64,000 nucleotides of DNA, taken from Hippopus hippopus (Eukaryota; Mollusca; Bivalvia; Cardiida; Cardiidae). The notes below the pieces were generated by a model, which saw only the letters and a program-made list of their open reading frames with translations, was not told where the DNA came from and did not search any database. Shown one piece after another: positions 54,301 through 64,000 of the stretch. Positions within the stretch are counted from its first letter, which is position 1. The number at the start of each line of letters is the position of its first letter. Location of the stretch: the NCBI GenBank assembly GCA_946811185.2, contig OX328105.1:47430845-47494844 (forward strand), given 5' to 3'. Made by a program: the position numbers and the translations under genes.

Positions 54301-57300
54301 ACATTTATGGACTATCTAGTATTAACACAACCTAAATCAAAGCTCCAGGGAGCCCTCTCCCAACAACAAATTTTAGACCCTTCCAAAATTCAAAACATCG
54401 GCAGACAACAAATCAGAATTGATACAAATGAGTTTAAGTTCAATGATAACGTACAGAATGCTGTGGGAAAAGTTTACTAGCATTTTATCATTTTCCCGCA
54501 ATGTTTCCAAAAGCCGTCTTGCGCAGGGTTGTTAAAACTCGGAATTGTGTGGTAAAAGATTAAGAGAGGGTAGTGACATTCCTAACCTGTTATTTTGTCA
54601 CTTACACCTGTATTGTGGATACTCATTAGAATTGTCTCAATGGGACAAATCAAATAAGTACCCACAACACAGGTTTCAGTGAAAAGCTAAAGAGATATTA
54701 CTCTTTAAACTCCAAAATATGCCTCTTGTGGACAACATATCATGACCAGACTGCACAAAATGTTCAGTTTAGCCTTTGATCAACATCATGCATTTTTCTC
54801 TTCACAATGCCGGATCAAACATACTCTAAAATTGCAATACATTTGTTGTTTTTTTTTTTCTTTTTTCAACAGACAGATTCATGATTCATTTAAATGATTC
54901 AGACTTCCTGTGTTCCAGATAAGTGATGGTACTCTTGTCCAAAATAATGGCAGTTCCTTAGGCAAGCCTATATTGTTGATAGTAATACAAATTAACACAT
55001 ACAGACAATCATGTAAGTACCTACAGCAAGGGCTTTGATCATTAACACAGAGAATTATTTTGTATAATACGTCAATACATACTTATCTAATTTTGCTTGT
55101 AAAAATGCTAGTTCTTCTTTCAACTTTTTAGCTTGTTCTCTTCTCAACCTGGTTTCTGTACGATTACAATCCATATATCTATAAATAAAAAATATTGATA
55201 CATGATAGATATCTTTATGTGTTTGCAAGCGAGAGCTGATATGCCTTGCTATGCAAATTAACTGTTGGTATTGCACTTCTGAACTCTCTACCACATTAAT
55301 AAAAAGGAAAACTTGTCAAAATTGAAAGAATTTGCAGACAACAGTTCAAATATGGCTCAAATGACAGACTTTGTCTTTGATAAGGTAAAACACATTGTGT
55401 GGGAAAATGAGAAAATGCTGTTTACCAGCATTTTCTCATTTGCCAACAATGTATTCAAATCCCTTCTTTCTTAGTGCCGTTAAAACTCAGGATTGTGTGG
55501 TAAACGGTTAAATGACAGAAAAAGATCCAGAATGCAATAACTCAAAACACCAATCCTATATCAATGAAACCCTAATATAGCAGATCACTAATCTGTCTAT
55601 GTGTTCCAGGTGCTACTTTCTACTAGTACCACATTTAACCCTTTACTACATAATCACAAGTTTCAATGACCCTGAGAAAGACGCCTTTTAAAAACATTGT
55701 GAGTAATAGATGAAATGCTTGTAAAGAACATTTTCTCCTATTCCCACACTCTTTTCAACCATTTCAAAGACAAGTTCCATCTTTTTAGTCACATTTAAAT
55801 TGTTGTCTGCAAATGCCTTCAATTTGGATAAGTCTACATTTCTGTCATTTGGAAAAGACTTAAGACCTTTTCCAGGCTACTGGCACCAACATAAACAAAA
55901 TTGTATCACCTGCATGGTTGCCCCCGCAACCTGTCATCATTATAATTGTAGCAAATATTGACCAAGTTCAACCAAGCACTGTGACCTTGACCTTTGTGCT
56001 TGCGACATGGTTATTGCAAACACACACACAGGAGTAACACCATATCCCCCCACCCCACTCATTTTATGGCTGGGGCATAAAAAATATTTAAGAAATAAGA
56101 TAGGACTAAATCCTGTTGCAATGTCTGTCATTCTGGATTGATAGTTCTGTGAGTTACTTTGTTGTCTGGTAAAGAGCTGTAGGGCAGCACTACAGCAAAG
56201 AACAATTTACATCTGCGAAAGTATCAACAAGGGTCAGCCTGTGCAGTCCGGGCAGGCTGACCTGGGTCGAAACTGTTTTTGCTTTTGGTAAATTTTGTGC
56301 ATGTCCAAGAACCATATTACCTTAAAATTCAGGTGGTTATGGGATAAAATGGATTTTATGGATCAAGATCTATAAGATGAATTGCATGGTATAATGGATC
56401 ACGGAGATGCATAAAAGCCGCTTTTGCCACAGCATGGCTCGTTCATTTGTGTCCTTTTTGCCCTACCTCTTCACAAAAATTTCTCTGGCTAGAAGAGTTC
56501 TACAAAATAACAGAATAAACCAAGGTACAAACCTATCCATATAAATAACTTGGGGGAATTCTATTTTATGGTGAATCTTTTCAGGACGCCCTAGCTGCTG
56601 GCTAAACTGGAATCTTGAAAGTTCAAAGGTTAACACAGGAGGTAAGCGGGTGAACCATAACTGTAAAAGAAATAGTGACACTTCATTTTAACCCACAGAG
56701 TGCTGCATAAACCAAACAGACACATTCATTCAATCAAGAAAATAAACTTAGAAAATTGTAATTACTAGGTTCAGCATGTGTCTGCTAAGCAGACAGTGTA
56801 GATCAAAGATCAGACTGCACTTTTTGTGCAGTCTGATCTTGCTCTACACTGGCTGCAAAGGCATCAGTTGTTATTTTTATTTTGTTCTACACTGGCTGCA
56901 AAGGCATCAGTTGTTATTTTTATTTTGTATATTGCCCTAACTGTATTGTGTAAATACTTGGGTTAAAAGTTCTATTCTGTTTTGTTATGAAAGGGGCTTA
57001 AAGGGTTAACAGTTTTGACTTTCTTGTTTCTGGGAGAAAGTCATGTTTTTTTAAACCACCTCATGTTCATTTATGTTTCCCGAATAAAGCACCCCAGCAA
57101 GAAATGGAAAAAAGGATTCTTTCAACACCATTAACTTTGTTCTCCTTCAGTGAACTAGAAACTAGGGCAGAAGAGAAACCTGAAGATTTCCATGTTTTCT
57201 CAAACGTCATTAACTCTTGAAACACAAGTGTGAAAAGAAACTTTTGAAAACATGGTGAGAAAAAGAAAATGTGCTAATAATTCCTTTTCTTGCAATATTT

Positions 57301-60300
57301 CAATGTTTTCTACACTTTCAAAGACAAATCTCGACATTTAGACAGATAAACCTTTTACCACACAAACCAAAGTTTTTATGATCCTGAGAGAGAAGTCTTT
57401 TGAAAACATTGTTGGAAAAGGGAGAAAATGCTGCTAACCAGCATTTTCTCCTTGTATCAAAGACAAATGTCATCATTTGAGCCCATTTTAAATTGTTGTC
57501 TGCAAATGCTTTCAAATTGGACGAGTCTACATTTTTGTTGGGTGGTAAAGGGTTAAACTTGTCCACTTCAAATGCTTTTAATCTTGGCAGGAGTTAAATT
57601 TGCACTTAACACAAAATGATGCCCATCTGATAAAGAGAAATATATAAAAAGACAGTTTCAATGTAGAAATATGGTAATAAGGTCTCAAGTGCCTCACCTC
57701 TTGCCCTGATTTCTGAGTTGAATCATTGTTAACAGACTCAATTTCTCTGTGAGCAGTGGCGCCTTCTAAACTCTCATGAATGTCTCGAAACCCTTCTACT
57801 TGTAACGGAAACTGGCCAAAGTTTTCTTCTTTACTAAAACCTTTACCTGTTTGTATGAAAAAAAAGATGGAATATATCAATGGGTCACATGAAAGGTATC
57901 AAACTCTAGCTTGATGAAAACATACCATCAAAGTGGAAGACGGAGACTTTTACATCATATTTTATTACCGTTTAACCCTTTCATTGCAATAGGGAAAATC
58001 CAGAGGCTTTGGAAGAACTATTTCTATAACACTGCAATTCAAGAGTAAGTGAACTGCTTTTAATGTGTAACTCAAAAACTACTGACAGTAGCATAACACA
58101 CCCTGCAAACAAATATCAACCCTGTAAAGTATAGACCTATGATAGATTTTGCCTTCAGCAACCACCTGTGTTAAGTGACTGCTTAAGATGAGCTTGACTG
58201 TGTTTCTATGCTATATCTTAAGATGCTGCTGGTAATTGGGCTCTTGTAAGAAAAACGTTGATCAAGATCAGTCTGCATGACATGTAGTCTGATCTTGGTA
58301 TTTGAAAGGGTAGAAAACATTGTTGGAAAAGAAGAAAATGCTGAATACCAGCATTTGTTCCTTCTCCCATTATGTTTTCAAAGACGTTTATATTCAAGAT
58401 CATAAAAAGATGGGTTTGTTTGATGAGGTAGTAAACCTAACATTGTGATACAAATTTAACGAAAGATATACCTTCATTAATTCCGTCTGCTCTAAACTGA
58501 CCATAAAACAGGTCGGCCATTGGATTTTTAGAGATTCTTGATTTATCAGTTTCATTACTAGACCTGGAATGAAATTAATGTTTTATAAAAACTTACATCT
58601 CATCCTCACCTCAAACTCAACTCAAAATGCTTTGACCCTTTAACACACAATCCCAAGTTTTAACTTTCCTGAAGATGAAGGCTTTTGAAAATATTGCAGG
58701 AAAAGGAGAAAATGCTGGAACCAGCATTTTCTCCTTTTTCCACAATATTTTCTACTCTTTATGAGACAAATACCATCATTTAAGCCACATTGAAAATTTA
58801 AAGTCTGCAAAGGCTTTGATTTTACAAAGTTTGCATGTTTGATTTCTTTGTCAAAATTATCTCCCCTGAACGTTACTGTTACATGCCTACGTAACCATGT
58901 TTTTTTTTTCGAAAATACTGAGAATTTCATTAATATTTTAAGACAAGTATTATAATTCAGTACAAGCATTTCCTATAATTCAAAGATTCAAATTCTTTAT
59001 TGTGCATGTAGGCCTCTGGCCCAAAACACATTTCAGTACATTTATGCATCAAAAGATAGAAGTTTTGAAAAACATAAAGCCACACTTCAGGTATTTCTCA
59101 AAAAAAATAAGATCTGTAATTTTGAAAATGTTTTTTTGGTTGTCCTTGTATCTTAGCCAAGTGTACTAATTTAATCTACACTCCTGCCTTCAAAGCCAAA
59201 AAACCAGCATTATCTCCTTTTCTCACAATGTTTTCTACTTTTCGATAATAAAATTTCAATTTCTCAGCCATCTAATTTTGTCTTTGCAAATACTTTCAAT
59301 TTGGTCCAGTCCAAAATTTTGGTAAAGAGTTAAAGGGTTTACTAAGTAGTGATCATTCTGTTCACATTAAAACTACATTCATCTTCTTGAGCCTGGGTGA
59401 AAATCTTTACAAAGAATGAGAAGTGATGACAGAATTATACAGTTGTTGTACTTACTGCTCCTCAGGAGATGAGGGACTAGACTCTGATTTAAAAGCATCT
59501 TCAAGCCATTCTAAAAGTTTGTGTTGAAACTCACTCACATCCTGAAAGTAAACACCTGTATGTTTACACAAATCTGTGCTGGTCAGTCTTAGATCAGACA
59601 TTATGTTCTAAGCAGTCTGATCTTTATCAACATTGTTTCAAATGCAAAAGTTCTGTGTGGCAACCTATGACTTTAAGCTGATTAAAGATGCACCCTTTGC
59701 CCAGAGAGTAAACAAACGCTGTTACAACTTCACAATGTGTAGAATCTAGATAGCCGTGTAAACGTAGATAAAAATTTGATATAAGGTGTAAGTGATAGAG
59801 ACGCCAGGGATTTGTCTTTGATTTAAACTGGAAACTGTGGTTGTTATGTCTATGGCTAGCCGCAATAGAATGAAATGCATTTTCTATCCGTAGTAATCTG
59901 TGCAACCTTGCAACCATCAAGGGCAACATTTGGCACAAAGGTACAAGCATGATTCGAGTTTTATAAAATAAAGGTAAAACTGGTTACAAAACTGGATGAA
60001 AACGAGTAAAAATGCATCTTTAAAGCTACAATAAAGGACTTTTGAAAAAACAAAAGAAACTTCTTGACTTTACCTTATATGAAAAGTATTAACTAAAAAG
60101 CAACTTAAAATTAAAGCCATGCTTTATGAAAGGGGGGTTTAATGCATCTGCAAAAAGTATTGACCTAGGTCAACCTTCACAGTTCCCACAAGCTGACCTT
60201 GTTCCTTACTTTTTCCTATTGGTCAATTTTCTTCATGTCAAAGAACCAGTCTACCTCATGATTAAGTTGATTGTTGACAAAAAGGATTTTATATATCCAT

Positions 60301-63300
60301 AATTGTGTGATGACTTGCTTGGTCTAATGCATTACAGAGATGCATCTAACCCTGTTTTGTCAGACCTTTGCTCATTTGTACATTTCACTTCTATATTTTA
60401 CTGGTGTATTTTGTATATTTCATTTGTGTATTTCAATCAGCTTTCAACATTATCTCAGCCATATCACAGCAACATTCTCCTAAGGGATATTTATGTATTT
60501 ACCCTTTTCCAAACAATCCAAAGTTTTAGCAACTCTGAGGAGGAAGCCGTTTTGAAACATTTTGGGAAAAGGAAAAAATCATGGTCACTAGTATTTTCTC
60601 CTTTTCCAAAAATGTTTACCAGCCTTTCACTATTACCACTACATGTGCTGTATTTAACTTTTCTGTAATTTCTTTTATTTTGGAAGTAAAAATTTTATTG
60701 TTTGGTAAGTCTTACTTATTTGGACGTTAAAATTTCATTGTTTAGTATAGTCTTACTAAAGAAAAAAACGAGGTCAATTTCTACTGCTATCCACATTTTC
60801 AGACCATATTCTGATAATATTTCATTATAAAAATTTGAAAAGTTATTGTAACAAGATTTACCATACCTGCTGACTATCAGTAACCCCTGAATTATTAACA
60901 GTATGTGTAGAAAAAGCTTCTTTCAATATATCTACAGCCTTTGACGGATCAACATATTTTCTCTTAGTACCAATCATCAGTGCAAACAAATGCCGTAGTT
61001 CTTGCATGAAGCGTAGATTGCGTCTTTCCTAAAAAGTGAAGCACACATAAATTACAGGCATTTATAATTCACTCAATGCATTATTTACTTGCTTGCTAAT
61101 AACATCATAATCTAAGAGCCAAGTTTCTAAATCTATATGACTAAATATGATTTGTATTTCTTGCCAGAAGTGGATTGCAGTTAGGAACGATTTGAATTAC
61201 AGCTAAGTCATTGCACTACAATTAAGAAATCACTTTATTTGACAGTTAAAATCTGTGAGAAATCATGTATGGAATTTTGCTCACATTTCATCAAAAACTG
61301 ATAAAAAATGTTTTAATGGCATTCGAAGTTACTGTATACTATTCTAAGTACTTTCACAGTTTAACAGGCAGAGGATTATGCAGTGTCTTGCTTAAGGACA
61401 TATCAACATAAGAAGGTATCAAACTTCGTAACAAAAGTTGAGGTTGCAACTTATTCAGTCAAATTTATTTTCAAAGAAAGCCGATGTAACCTTTTCACAG
61501 AGCGGGTCTACAGTTTTCTCAGAGTATGACATCAGCAGTTTGCAAGGCTCCATGAAGCCATGAAAATGGCCTTGATTTCCAGTGCAAGATTAAAACGTGA
61601 CATTTGTAAGTATAACCTGCTTACTTGTATACTGGCTTGGTTGAGTTCTTTACCAGCTTTGTAATTGAGTACAAGATGTCTAAATCTCCTCAGTAGAAAC
61701 AGGGACTGTTTATAAAACAAAAGACAAAAACAGAATTATATTTCTACATGGCAAAAGCACATGTGGGTGCTTTTGAAGGAAGTGTACATCAAGATCACAC
61801 TAGATATGCAATCTGATCTTGGATCCACATTGCACATTTTTGGTCAGATGTTCTAGTCTACATAACATATAAGACTGACAATAAAACTGTTAAAATGGTA
61901 CAAATTGATAGTATTTGCAAAAGACAAATAAATAGTTGCTCAAAGGATGAGACTATTCTTTGAAAGAGCAGAAAACATTTTTGAAAAAGGGGGAAATGAT
62001 GGTTATAGCATTATTTCCTTTTCTCATAATGTTTCCAAAAGCTTCTGTCCTAGGGTTCATTTAAATACAGACTTGTTTGGTAGAGGATTCAAATAATGAC
62101 ATCACGGTAAAATGTTGTAGCCTTTGATTATAATACAGAGTAAATTCTCCAATGTGATCTCACATTCTTAACCCTTTACCACACCACAAAATTGTACATT
62201 TTTTCCAAACTGAAAGCGTTTGCAGAAGACAATTTAAATGTGGCTCAAATGATGGACTTTGCGTTTGATAGGGTGGAAAACGGTGTGGGAAAAGGAGAAA
62301 AAGCTGGTTAGCAGCATTTTCTCCTTTTTCTACAATGTTTTTAAAAACCTTCTTTTTCAGGGTCATTAAGAGTCAAGATTGTGTGATAAAGGGTAAAGTC
62401 AGGGCGGGCAAAGCTTAATTGAATGTTTCATGATAAAAAAATAATAGAAGAGCAATGAAGTCATCTTGTTGATATTTAGTAAGAAGAGATCAAAGCTACT
62501 TGTTTGTGTGCATGATACTGATAGCCATTTTATAACCAGACGCATGCTGTATAATTCTATCAAATGCATGTTCAATACCAACACATATAGCCATCAAACC
62601 AATACACCTTAGAACAAGTTACAGTAACATGTTTGCAAGCAGCCATGAAAGTCTCTTTACCTTTTATGTTGAGTAATGTTCAAAACCTGATTGTACAGCA
62701 TTATAAAACCAAAAGTATTGCTTACAGAAGTATAACGACTGACTAAGTTATGGAACAAATGCACAACAAATACTTCTGAAATGAAAGACTCCTGTACTTT
62801 ATCCTAAACCCTCACATTCCTTTGAGATTCTCTGTAATTTTTCCGGTTAACCAATTCTTGAAGTTAAAGAATACCAAAAGTTGTAACCATTGCTACAGCT
62901 ACAAACTCACATAATGTGGCATAACAGTGTCGCTAGTATTAACCAACAGAACGCTGAGAACCTTTTCAATTGCCTTTGCAAATACTGTAGCCAAGATCAG
63001 GCAGTAGAGAATCTACATTGTCCAATAATTTGCCATGCACTCTGTCAAATTGACTTAAAACTGCATTCAGGATCTCACTATTGCTTACATATTTTTATGT
63101 TTTTTTCTTCCAATAAAACTTAAACAAGCTATGCTCTGTGAAAAGGGGGTTTAATGCATCTGCAAAAACTATCAACCCATGTCAGCCTGCGCAGGCTGAC
63201 CTGGGTCAAAGCTTTTAGCTCTTGGTCAATTTTCTTCATGTTCAAGGTCCCTAAGGGATCCATAATTATGTGATGACTTGCTTAGTATAATGCATCACAG

Positions 63301-63536
63301 GGATGCATTAAACACCCTTTTTCCAGACCATAGCTAAAATACAATATCAAAGCTCCCTTCCCAGTCTCACCTGAATGACAGCACTGAACCAACAAGTATT
63401 TCCAACATTCTTCAATCCTACTGGCCAGTTTTCATGCCTCTTGCGTTCATGTGGATTGAGGGGATCCACAAACCAGATGTCACCTCGCTTCCGCTTTGTT
63501 CCTGCTTTACTTTCTATCAAACTCTGCTCTAGCACT
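36149..63536 (-). CDS. USP28: USP25/USP28-type ubiquitin carboxyl-terminal hydrolase (21 exons, 5' end outside)
   Basis: A spliced minus-strand gene, of which I can trace 21 exons with matching phases and GT-AG borders, about 990 codons. It starts in the window with the catalytic cysteine box [16 protein letters not shown] (63371-63536). The histidine box GHYWAY and the WLKFND segment lie at 50295-50523. The C-terminal helical region typical of USP25/USP28 ([38 protein letters not shown]) continues to the stop at 36149. These enzymes cleave ubiquitin from proteins; in vertebrates USP28 acts in DNA damage signalling and MYC stability and USP25 in immune and ER pathways. Molluscs seem to have one ancestral form, so I do not choose between paralogues. 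UBA- and UIM-like N-terminal exons should lie beyond base 64000. Introns are 0.4-2.6 kb and filled with fold-back repeats. Confidence 0.92.
36516..37819. mobile_element. Candidate non-autonomous DNA transposon, ~1.3 kb
   Basis: Ends are inverted repeats: CTGTATTTCCCCTAAGTATT at the left, and at the right its near complement AATACTTAGGGGAAACACGG. TA flanks both ends (36514-36515, 37820-37821), as in Tc1/mariner or pogo-type insertions. Subterminal TTTTCGGACA-like words repeat at both ends. No transposase frame is seen, and a fold-back MITE (36690-36915) lies inside. It lies upstream of the last exon, within the intron. Confidence 0.6.
38726..38775. repeat. Hairpin repeat (GTAGATC family) next to an exon donor
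   Basis: GGATAGTGTAGATCCAAGAT with a shortened right arm (CATGCAGACTGATTC). The right arm ends seven bases from exon 20's last base. Confidence 0.7.
38783..38849 (-). CDS. USP28: USP25/28 exon 20 of window
   Basis: Acceptor CTTTCAG, donor GAAG|GTACGA, 67 bp. Encodes [28 protein letters not shown]-type hairpin repeat (38726-38775) starts only seven bases into the intron. Confidence 0.88.
39084..39197 (-). CDS. USP28: USP25/28 exon 19 of window (acceptor uncertain)
   Basis: The strong-looking acceptor (long T-run, CCTAG at 39205) would bring an immediate TAA in phase. The AG seven bases on (TGTAAG|GGTG) keeps the frame and gives [20 protein letters not shown] and [10 protein letters not shown]. 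Donor is TAT|GTAATG, phase 0. An extra short exon upstream is the other possible explanation. Confidence 0.7.
40082..40532. repeat. Nested repeats: MITE inside a GAGCCATGCTCTG element
   Basis: The outer element starts near GCCATGCTTTGGTAAATGGG and ends CAGAGCATGGCTC. It is split at 40275-40500 by an AAAATGCTGG-family MITE with ends ACCCTTTACCAAACAATCCC and TTTGGTAAAGAGT. TTA lies on both sides of the insert, a 3-bp duplication of PIF/Harbinger type. Confidence 0.75.
41550..41679 (-). CDS. USP28: USP25/28 exon 18 of window
   Basis: Acceptor TTTCAG, donor CTG|GTAAGG, 130 bp, ends in phase 0. Encodes [20 protein letters not shown] and AFFLRQTLL. Confidence 0.87.
42285..42364 (-). CDS. USP28: USP25/28 exon 17 of window
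   Basis: Acceptor TTTACAG, donor AAAA|GTAAGT, 80 bp. Encodes [20 protein letters not shown], matching the KWHEDY..FRK segment of USP28. Confidence 0.88.
42402..42583. repeat. Fold-back element, GAGCTCCAGATA family, second copy
   Basis: Ends GAGCTCCAGATAAAAGAGAG and CTCCCTCTGTCTGATGCTC. The inner palindrome ATTCTAATGAGTACCC is intact. It is close to the copy at 5788-5975. Confidence 0.75.
42761..43455. mobile_element. Pearl-like element, CCACTGG-end group, left end missing
   Basis: Three ~165-bp units with AATTTTGACCCCAGGGCTAT and GGTAGATCTATGCTTAATGG-like words are followed by TTGGATGGGTAGTTTCAGAG, a GACAGATGCACAGACATACG stretch and a terminal hairpin CTGGCCTTTGACCAG then TGGAGCTAAAA. Confidence 0.65.
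43640..43985. repeat. Dispersed repeat with GACGGACACACGG tail
   Basis: It starts AACTAGAGCTGTCACTGAAT and ends in an imperfect GGACA/CAGA repeat, then GTATACCCCCG. This looks like another bivalve dispersed repeat; I see only this copy. Confidence 0.5.
44072..44385 (-). repeat. tRNA-derived SINE, minus strand
   Basis: In minus sense the head reads GGTAGCTCAGTCGGTAGCGT (box A) and GTGGGTTCGATCCCCGGCTC (box B), a very tRNA-like pair. The body has AGCAGCCAGTGGCTTGGAAA and the tail GAAATAATGTTGAAAATGGC. A diverged copy lies at 50695-50990. Confidence 0.75.
45081..46149. mobile_element. Pearl-like tandem-repeat element with ~167-bp units
   Basis: Left end GAACAAGAGAGCCATGATGG then GCTCCACTGGCT (45110-45121); right end hairpin CTGGCCTTCAGCCAG then TGGAGCTAAAA. 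GCTCCACTGGCT and AGCCAGTGGAGC are exact complements. The core has four to five units with GCCCATGTAAAACTTGTGAC, GGGCTATAATTTG and TTTGGTAGCCCTAGGCCTTA. It has inserted into the middle of an AAAATGCTGG-family MITE (left half 45005-45080, right half 46152-46275). Confidence 0.75.
46295..46379 (-). CDS. USP28: USP25/28 exon 16 of window
   Basis: Acceptor CCCCCAAG, donor GCT|GTAAGT, 85 bp, ends in phase 0. Encodes [20 protein letters not shown]. Similarity to vertebrates is weak here; phases on both sides fit exactly, which supports it. Confidence 0.75.
46979..47043. repeat. Imperfect GCAGACGACAAT tandem repeat
   Basis: Five imperfect units of 10-13 bases (GCAGACAACAAT, GCAGACGACAAT and so on) in an intron. 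Confidence 0.75.
47168..47352 (-). CDS. USP28: USP25/28 exon 15 of window
   Basis: Acceptor TTTTCCAG, donor AAAG|GTAAAC, 185 bp. Encodes [19 protein letters not shown] and LLEQFAE, conserved in USP25/28. Confidence 0.9.
48234..48406 (-). CDS. USP28: USP25/28 exon 14 of window
   Basis: Acceptor TTTTGCAG, donor ATT|GTAAGA, 173 bp, ends in phase 0. Encodes a Ser/Thr-rich linker and the helix [20 protein letters not shown]. Confidence 0.82.
49108..49296 (-). CDS. USP28: USP25/28 exon 13 of window
   Basis: Acceptor TTACAG, donor CCTG|GTAACT, 189 bp. Encodes a charged stretch [20 protein letters not shown], then [14 protein letters not shown], matching the helix after the catalytic domain. Confidence 0.86.
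50295..50523 (-). CDS. USP28: USP25/28 exon 12 of window: catalytic His box
   Basis: Acceptor CTCTGCAG, donor AACG|GTATGA, 229 bp. Encodes [20 protein letters not shown] with the catalytic His, [17 protein letters not shown] with the third catalytic-site position, and ASAYCLMYI, the end of the USP fold. Confidence 0.94.
51402..51472 (-). CDS. USP28: USP25/28 exon 11 of window
   Basis: Acceptor TTGCAG, donor AAG|GTACTT, 71 bp, ends in phase 0. Encodes [20 protein letters not shown]. Confidence 0.85.
51631..51692. repeat. Palindromic hairpin repeat (GTAGATC family)
   Basis: GGACAGTGTAGATCCAAGAT faces its complement around CTGCATGTTCTGTGCAG, with the same outer context as at 6498 and 9251. Confidence 0.8.
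52428..52774 (-). CDS. USP28: USP25/28 exon 10 of window: Pro/Ser-rich linker
   Basis: Acceptor TTTGCAG, donor AGAG|GTATGC, 347 bp, the longest exon. It encodes a disordered stretch with [13 protein letters not shown] and then [20 protein letters not shown], the helix that returns into the catalytic domain. The disordered part is not conserved in sequence with vertebrates. Confidence 0.88.
54121..54273 (-). CDS. USP28: USP25/28 exon 9 of window
   Basis: Acceptor TTTCAG, donor CCAG|GTAATA, 153 bp. Encodes [20 protein letters not shown], matching the insertion domain of USP25/28. Confidence 0.9.
55083..55178 (-). CDS. USP28: USP25/28 exon 8 of window
   Basis: Acceptor TTTATAG, donor GATAA|GTATGT, 96 bp. 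Encodes a coiled-coil stretch, [20 protein letters not shown], the start of the USP25/28-specific insertion. Confidence 0.88.
56533..56660 (-). CDS. USP28: USP25/28 exon 7 of window
   Basis: Acceptor TTTTACAG, donor ATAG|GTTTGT, 128 bp. Encodes [20 protein letters not shown] and [19 protein letters not shown], the most conserved stretch. Confidence 0.93.
56789..56932. repeat. Hairpin repeat followed by a 44-bp tandem duplication
   Basis: The GTAGATC hairpin at 56789-56852 ends in CTCTACACTGGCTGC. From TCTACACTGGCTGCAAAGGC a unit of about 44 bp is repeated twice in a row without change. The duplication includes the hairpin's right end. Confidence 0.8.
57698..57846 (-). CDS. USP28: USP25/28 exon 6 of window
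   Basis: Acceptor AAACAG, donor GAG|GTGAGG, 149 bp, ends in phase 0. Encodes [20 protein letters not shown] and KSGQE, close to the vertebrate proteins. Confidence 0.92.
58472..58563 (-). CDS. USP28: USP25/28 exon 5 of window
   Basis: Acceptor TTCCAG, donor GAAG|GTATAT, 92 bp. Encodes [19 protein letters not shown] across the border to the next exon. Confidence 0.9.
59456..59541 (-). CDS. USP28: USP25/28 exon 4 of window
   Basis: Acceptor TTTCAG, donor CA|GTAAGT, 86 bp. Encodes [18 protein letters not shown], the (Q)QDVSEF box of USP enzymes; the preceding exon ends in DSQQ. Confidence 0.92.
60867..61028 (-). CDS. USP28: USP25/28 exon 3 of window
   Basis: Acceptor TTTTTAG, donor CAG|GTATGG, 162 bp, phase 0 to 0. 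Encodes [20 protein letters not shown], then [14 protein letters not shown], a conserved USP catalytic-domain stretch. Confidence 0.9.
61625..61705 (-). CDS. USP28: USP25/28 exon 2 of window
   Basis: Acceptor AACAG, donor CAA|GTAAGC, 81 bp, phase 0 to 0. Encodes [20 protein letters not shown], the helix after the Cys box. Confidence 0.88.
63371..63536 (-). CDS. USP28: USP25/28 exon 1 of window: catalytic Cys box
   Basis: Acceptor TTTACAG, donor CAG|GTGAGA, 166 bp, ends in phase 0. It encodes [12 protein letters not shown], then the start of the USP domain [19 protein letters not shown] with the nucleophilic Cys. Confidence 0.92.
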
Positions 63537-63537
63537 C

Positions 63538-64000
63538 TGTAAATTTAAACAACTTGTACACTATACATAGCTAAGTGGCTCAACTTAAGAAAATTCGCCT
63601 CTGGAACAGTAAATAGTATTGTGAGAACCCGAGGAGTTGCTGGCTGTCAGCATTTTCTCCTTTTCCAACAATGTTTTTAAAAACCTACTTCCTCAGAGTT
63701 GTTAAAACATCAGATTGTTTGGTTACCAGCATTTTCTCCTTTTCCCACAATGCTTTCAAAAGCCTTCTTCCTCAGGGTTGTTAAAACATGGAATTGTTTG
63801 GTGAATGGTTACAGATGCATCCATGCTTGTTTTCAATCAGCTTTCAGCTAGCTTTTAAACCATTTCATCCTTGTTTTATGAAACTAATCATTCTTGTATC
63901 TCCATGCCAAATGTTGCTCCTGACAGCTGCAAGATTGCACAGATTACGATATATAGAAAATGCATTTCATGTTTTAGAGGCCTTCAAGGCAATCACTATT
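63538..64000. other. Intron upstream of the Cys-box exon
   Basis: No exon is visible to the window's end. Two fold-back MITE fragments lie side by side (63600-63720 and 63721-63810). Confidence 0.6.

Noticed and set aside
5282..63810. CRISPR-like array, given the many regularly similar hairpin repeats
   Set aside because: Spacing is irregular, copies are long and diverged, and the host is an animal; the copies are MITEs.

Overview
The window is animal genomic DNA, most likely from a bivalve mollusc. The evidence is a split, multi-exon ubiquitin protease gene with GT-AG introns, tRNA-headed SINEs, many fold-back repeats, and minisatellite elements of the kind known in bivalves as pearl-like elements. 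I cannot name the species. A complete viral-type mobile element, a Polinton/Maverick (adintovirus-like), has landed in this DNA.

Layout. 1-11242: gene-free host DNA packed with fold-back repeats, hairpins, SINEs and microsatellites. 11243-11531: first copy of a ~305-bp host repeat. 11532-28100: a 16,569-bp Polinton bounded by identical 166-bp terminal inverted repeats (5'-AG...CT-3') and a perfect 6-bp target duplication TGCGTC. 28101-28426: the rest of the target and a second copy of the ~305-bp repeat. 28427-36148: more repeats, including a tandem-repeat pearl-like element. 36149-63536: 21 minus-strand exons of a USP25/USP28-type deubiquitinase, from the exon with the catalytic Cys box to the stop codon; its 5' exons lie beyond base 64000.

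The Polinton carries 18 candidate genes. On the minus strand are a protein built of phage-tail-fibre-like repeats, an adenain-type cysteine protease, and a 477-residue protein joining a zinc ribbon, a parvovirus-like phospholipase A2 domain, a DDE integrase and a chromodomain. On the plus strand are a packaging ATPase, a likely penton/minor capsid protein, a GLYLK-repeat small protein, a dUTPase-fold protein, a two-helix membrane protein whose start appears frame-broken, a family protein that resembles DUF8207, a double-jelly-roll major capsid protein, a SAP+NUMOD1-like protein and a 1216-residue protein-primed DNA polymerase B. It thus has replication (pPolB), integration (INT), packaging (ATPase), maturation (protease) and capsid (MCP, penton) functions. 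Identical TIRs, exact TSD and almost wholly open frames point to recent insertion.

The least ordinary features are: the PLA2-integrase fusion, whose linker is a GC-rich palindrome found again in another gene; the phage-like fibre; one hairpin with the same 10-nt loop at three gene ends; a second GC-rich double palindrome after two other genes; a TATATAAAATG-like start motif in front of nearly every gene, including a 32-bp bidirectional promoter; and related coiled-coil modules in the two end-most genes.
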